A stretch of 9,558 nt of DNA from assembly GCA_001603765.1 (NCBI GenBank), contig LUZV01000028.1, positions 1 through 9,558 of the forward strand, in the 5' to 3' direction. The position numbers were made by a program, and so were the translations under genes. The stretch comes from Anaerolineales bacterium Chloro_02. Lineage in GTDB: Bacteria > Chloroflexota > Anaerolineae > Anaerolineales > Anaerolineaceae. Below are positions 6,804-9,558 of this stretch, in pieces. Position 1 is the first letter of the stretch; each line of letters starts with the position of its first letter. The notes under the pieces are model-generated. The model made no database searches. It saw only the letters and a program-made list of their open reading frames with translations, and was not told where the DNA came from.

Positions 6804-7679
6804 ATGAGATATACAGTTAAGATCGGTGAAAGACTCGTTGGGGACGGTCAGCCAACTTATATTGTTGGTGAAATTGGCATCAATCATAATGGCGATCTTG
6901 AGGTGGCAAAAAGCCTCATGGCGGCGGCAAAAAACGCCGGTATCGACGCGGTAAAATTCCAGAAGCGAACGCCCGAGATTTGCGTGCCCCCGGAGCAACA
7001 AGGGCAGATGCGCGATACCCCCTGGGGGTATATCTCCTATTTGGATTATCGCTATAAGGTTGAATTTGATGAAGCCGCGTACGCTGAAATTGACCGCTTT
7101 GCCAAGGAGCTTAACCTTGATTGGTTCGCGTCTTCATGGGACATTCCTTCACTTGAGTTTATGGAGAAGTTCAACCCTCCAGCTCACAAAATCCCCTCCG
7201 CGCTGTTAACCGACAAAGAATTGCTGCGCGCTCATCGGAAGACCGGGAAACCCTTAATCATATCGACCGGGATGTCCACTATGGATCAGATAAAGGACGC
7301 GATTGATGTCGTTGGTGAAGACAACCTGATCTTGTGTCATACCACCAGCTCTTACCCCTGCCCGCCAGACGAATTAAACCTGCGCATGATTCAGACCCTG
7401 CGCGAAGAATATCACTGCCCGATCGGCTACTCGGGGCACGAAGTTGGGTTAGTGCCGACGGTGGTCGCTTCGGCGTTGGGGGCTTGCCTGGTGGAGCGCC
7501 ATATCACCCTTGACCGGGCGATGTGGGGCTCGGATCAAAGCGCTTCGGTAGAGCCGCAAGGCATCGCCACGCTGGTGAAATATATCCGTGTGACCGAAAA
7601 GTCACTTGGTGATGGCGTGAAGAAAGTATACGACAGCGAACAATCTTCGCTCAAGAAGCTAAGGCGGGTTAGTCAGTAA
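6804..7679 (+). CDS. neuB: NeuB-family nonulosonate synthase lacking the SAF domain
   Basis: A 291-residue TIM-barrel enzyme expected to condense phosphoenolpyruvate with a six-carbon sugar (such as ManNAc, its 6-phosphate, or a related hexose) to form a nine-carbon nonulosonic acid. Seen: GEIGINHNGD (22-31, with E23), AVKFQKR (49-55, K51), the HKI strand (128-130, K129), IISTGMST (152-159), HTTSSYP (179-185), GYSGHEVG (208-215) with metal ligand H212, and VERHITLD (230-237) with metal ligand H233. Then comes the WGSDQSASVEP loop (241-251). The barrel is complete, but the protein stops at SLKKLRRVSQ, just where family members of about 340-350 residues continue into the SAF (antifreeze-like) domain. 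The KIGSGE stretch common in NeuB is KIPSAL here, so the acidic residue is missing. The next gene starts one base after the stop. Family membership is sure; the substrate is not. Confidence 0.9.
   Translation: MRYTVKIGERLVGDGQPTYIVGEIGINHNGDLEVAKSLMAAAKNAGIDAVKFQKRTPEICVPPEQQGQMRDTPWGYISYLDYRYKVEFDEAAYAEIDRFAKELNLDWFASSWDIPSLEFMEKFNPPAHKIPSALLTDKELLRAHRKTGKPLIISTGMSTMDQIKDAIDVVGEDNLILCHTTSSYPCPPDELNLRMIQTLREEYHCPIGYSGHEVGLVPTVVASALGACLVERHITLDRAMWGSDQSASVEPQGIATLVKYIRVTEKSLGDGVKKVYDSEQSSLKKLRRVSQ
7661..7668 (+). promoter_or_regulatory. Weak ribosome binding site for the large glycosyltransferase gene
   Basis: AAGGCGGG lies 12 bases before the ATG at 7681, inside the end of neuB. It is a poor, distant match, so initiation probably depends on ribosomes finishing neuB one base upstream. 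Confidence 0.4.
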
Positions 7680-7680
7680 T

Positions 7681-9297
7681 ATGAAAACCCCCGGGTTTAT
7701 CAATCGCGTACGCCAGAGGATCAAGCTCGAGCTGACGCATCGCAACACTGATCGCCGCCTAATCGCGTTTTCAGGCGAGATAGCTGCCAGCGCGCCCGAA
7801 AGAACTACCGCGCCGGTTATCTTCTTTGACGCTTCAACCCGCCTCACTGGTGTTAGCCTTAACGCGGCTTTTGCCGCTTTGAGTGCCTGGTCGCTGGAGT
7901 TGAAAGGCGTGCGCGTGATCCACTTCGTTTGCCAGCAGGGCTTGGCGCCTTGTGTGATGGGGACTAACCGCGCCAATTTGGACCAGGCTCCGCCGTGCAA
8001 AAGCTGCATCCGCCAATCGGAGGCGCTTTTTGGACAGTCCGAAAGGGTGATATTTGAGTTTGACGCTGATGCTTTGCCGCTTAGGCTGCTTCAGCCGCTT
8101 CGGCTTGAACAGCTCATGAATTTTAGCTACGGCAAAATTCCCCTTGGCAAGCTGGTGCTGCCGGCAATTCGCTGGATCCTGCGCAAACATCACCTACAGG
8201 ATGACCGGCAAACCCGCGCGCTGTTTAGAAAATACATCCAATCCGCCTACTCACTGGCGCTTCAGTTTGAAACCTTAATCAGTGAGACTCAACCGCAGTC
8301 GGTTGTGGTTTTTAACGGCATGATGTACCCCGAAGCGACGGCGCGCTGGGTCGCGCGCGAACACGGCATCCGCGTGATCAGCCATGAGGTAGGCATGCAG
8401 CCTTTCAGCGCCTTCTTCACGGAAGGTGACGCCACCGCCTACGATTTGAACATCCCGGACGCGTTCCAGCTCAATGAATCCCAAAATGAGCTCTTGGATG
8501 ACTATCTCAGCAAGCGATTTAAGGGCGACTTTCGTATGGCTGGGGTGCAGTTCTGGCCAGAAATGAGCCAACTAAGCCCTGAATTTCTGAAAAAGGCGGC
8601 TGGCTTTAAGCAAATGGTGCCGATCTTTACGAATGTCATTTTTGATACCAGTCAGCCGCACGCGAATGTGGTCTTTGATGATATGTTTGTCTGGTTGGAT
8701 TCCTTGCTCGAAACGGTCAAAAACCACCCGGAAACGCTCTTTGTGATCCGCGCACACCCGGATGAAGCCCGCGTGGGGAAAGCCAGCGAAGAATCGGTCG
8801 CGGAATGGGCAGAAGCGCGCGGTGTGCGGGCGATTCCTAATCTGCACTTCATCCCTTCCCAAGAGTTTGTGAACTCCTACGATCTGATCCGCATGGCGAA
8901 ATTCGTGCTGATCTATAACTCCACTATTGGACTGGAGGCTTCCATCCTTGGCGCGGCTGTGCTTTCTGCTGGCAAGGCGCGTTTTACTGCCTCAGACGTT
9001 GCCTGGCTGCCTGCAGACCAAACCGCTTATCATGCTAAATTGGAAGACCTGCTGAAAGCGGACGCGGTAAATGTGCCTGATCACTTCCGGAGCAACGCCC
9101 GGCGGTTCCTCTATTGGCAGCTCTACCGCTCGTCGCTTAGCTTTGAGGACTTTTTGCAGGCTGACGGTGTTTGGGCTGGGTATGTGAGCCTGAAGGACTT
9201 CCCGCGGCAGGCACTTTTGCCGGAAAACTCCAACACCCTGCGGACGATCCATGATGGAATCCTGCGCGGTGGGGATTTTATGCTCAAGGAGGAGTAG
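7681..9297 (+). CDS. Capsule-type GT-B glycosyltransferase candidate with N-terminal Cys cluster
   Basis: A 538-residue protein resembling capsule-polysaccharide glycosyltransferases (Capsule_synth/KpsC-like and CMP-sugar-using polymerases). Seen: an N-terminal Rossmann-like part with FFDASTRLTGVSLNAAFAAL (48-67), then four cysteines C84, C91, C106 and C109 (CX6C...CX2C) that may bind metal. In the middle are VVVFNGMMYPEA (208-219), SHEVGMQP (234-241), and the inter-domain signature TNVIFD (317-322). IRAHPDEAR (356-364) and YNSTIGLEASILGAAVL (412-428) follow, the latter being the usual nucleotide-binding end of these GT-B enzymes. There is no signal peptide; it should act at the cytoplasmic face of the membrane. 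As it follows neuB by one base and precedes a cytidylyltransferase, the donor could be the CMP-nonulosonate made here, but that is inference. An alternative is an uncharacterised glycan-modifying protein of the same fold. Start: no other Met occurs before residue 93. Confidence 0.75.
   Translation: MKTPGFINRVRQRIKLELTHRNTDRRLIAFSGEIAASAPERTTAPVIFFDASTRLTGVSLNAAFAALSAWSLELKGVRVIHFVCQQGLAPCVMGTNRANLDQAPPCKSCIRQSEALFGQSERVIFEFDADALPLRLLQPLRLEQLMNFSYGKIPLGKLVLPAIRWILRKHHLQDDRQTRALFRKYIQSAYSLALQFETLISETQPQSVVVFNGMMYPEATARWVAREHGIRVISHEVGMQPFSAFFTEGDATAYDLNIPDAFQLNESQNELLDDYLSKRFKGDFRMAGVQFWPEMSQLSPEFLKKAAGFKQMVPIFTNVIFDTSQPHANVVFDDMFVWLDSLLETVKNHPETLFVIRAHPDEARVGKASEESVAEWAEARGVRAIPNLHFIPSQEFVNSYDLIRMAKFVLIYNSTIGLEASILGAAVLSAGKARFTASDVAWLPADQTAYHAKLEDLLKADAVNVPDHFRSNARRFLYWQLYRSSLSFEDFLQADGVWAGYVSLKDFPRQALLPENSNTLRTIHDGILRGGDFMLKEE
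9286..9294 (+). promoter_or_regulatory. Ribosome binding site for the second cytidylyltransferase gene
   Basis: AAGGAGGAG, the best Shine-Dalgarno match in the window, lies at ideal spacing before the ATG at 9300 and overlaps the end of the previous gene. Confidence 0.8.
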
Positions 9298-9299
9298 TC

Positions 9300-9558
9300 A
9301 TGAAACTTGAAAAAATCGTAGCGCTGGTGCCCATGAGGCACGATTCCAAACGCGTTCCCGGCAAAAATTACCGACTGATGTGCGGCAAGCCGCTTTACGC
9401 TCACATCATCGAGACCCTTTTAAGCGTAGAGGCGATCAACCAGGTGGTGGTGGACACAGATTCCCCACCGGTGATGGAAGGCTTAGAGCGGGACTATCCG
9501 CAGGTAAAGGTGCTGCTGCGCCCGGAGAACCTGCGCGCGGATACGACCCCAACTAACG
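9300..9558 (+). CDS. Second acylneuraminate-type cytidylyltransferase, 3' partial
   Basis: The first 86 residues of a nucleotidyltransferase of the CMP-NeuAc/CMP-KDO synthetase superfamily (CTP_transf_3), cut by the window end. Seen: strand KIVALVPMR, then HDSKRVPGKN (14-23), which is the nucleotide-binding loop in a divergent form (HDSKRVPGKN where the classical form reads GGSKGIPRKN). Then come GKPLYAHIIETLL (29-41), VVVDTDSP (49-56, equivalent to VSTDD) and RPENLRADTTPTN (74-86, equivalent to RP..LA.D.T). It begins two bases after the preceding stop, with a very strong ribosome site. It is clearly different from the neuA-HAD gene at 4473, so it may activate another sugar acid or belong to a branch with a different role. 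Whether it also carries a C-terminal domain cannot be seen here. Confidence 0.82.
   Translation, partial: MKLEKIVALVPMRHDSKRVPGKNYRLMCGKPLYAHIIETLLSVEAINQVVVDTDSPPVMEGLERDYPQVKVLLRPENLRADTTPTN

Noticed and set aside
7640..7760. Possible frameshift separating a lost SAF domain from NeuB
   Set aside because: None of the forward-frame translations that I read after the stop resembles a SAF domain, and the next gene starts at once with its own product.
7834..8193. Minus-strand open frame opposite the large glycosyltransferase
   Set aside because: Low-complexity, basic translation without family motifs; an antisense shadow of a well-supported gene.

Overview
The window is one uninterrupted block of co-directional (+ strand) genes that reads as the middle of a surface-glycan biosynthesis operon built around a nonulosonic (sialic-acid-like) acid pathway. 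There are nine protein-coding genes, the first and last cut by the window edges. Junctions are tight: a 1-base TGATG overlap, a 7-base overlap, and gaps of 1 to 35 bases. I see no convincing internal promoter or terminator and no RNA gene, insertion sequence, CRISPR array or long repeat. No stretch longer than 35 bases lacks a gene. The organism is a bacterium with moderately GC-rich DNA that uses strong purine-rich (AGGAG-type) ribosome binding sites. Protein style and codon use remind me of environmental Chloroflexota (Anaerolineae-like) genomes, but this is an impression and the window contains no phylogenetic marker.

Layout. Bases 1-2602 hold glycan assembly and decoration genes: a SAM-dependent methyltransferase (probably missing its N-terminus), an unusual NAD-motif glycosyltransferase-like protein, and a GT2-type glycosyltransferase. 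Bases 2627-7679 hold the sugar-making core: a Gfo/Idh/MocA oxidoreductase, a short-chain dehydrogenase of the type found beside legionaminate/sialate genes, a CMP-nonulosonate synthetase fused to a KdsC/KDN-9-P-phosphatase-like HAD domain, a radical SAM protein with a SPASM-like C-terminus, and a NeuB-family synthase that ends before the SAF domain. Bases 7681-9297 encode a large capsule-type GT-B glycosyltransferase candidate. At 9300 a second, divergent cytidylyltransferase of the same superfamily begins and runs off the window.

How they could work together (inference): the two oxidoreductases and the radical SAM enzyme tailor a hexose or nonulosonate precursor. The SAF-less NeuB condenses the six-carbon sugar with phosphoenolpyruvate. 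The HAD domain would remove a phosphate and the cytidylyltransferase domain would activate the product as a CMP-sugar. The glycosyltransferases and the methyltransferase then build and cap the glycan. The UDP-sugar epimerase, aminotransferase and dehydratase usual for Neu/Leg/Pse pathways are not in this window. The most unusual points are the radical SAM enzyme placed between neuA-like and neuB-like genes, the domain-reduced NeuB, and two different cytidylyltransferases in one operon.
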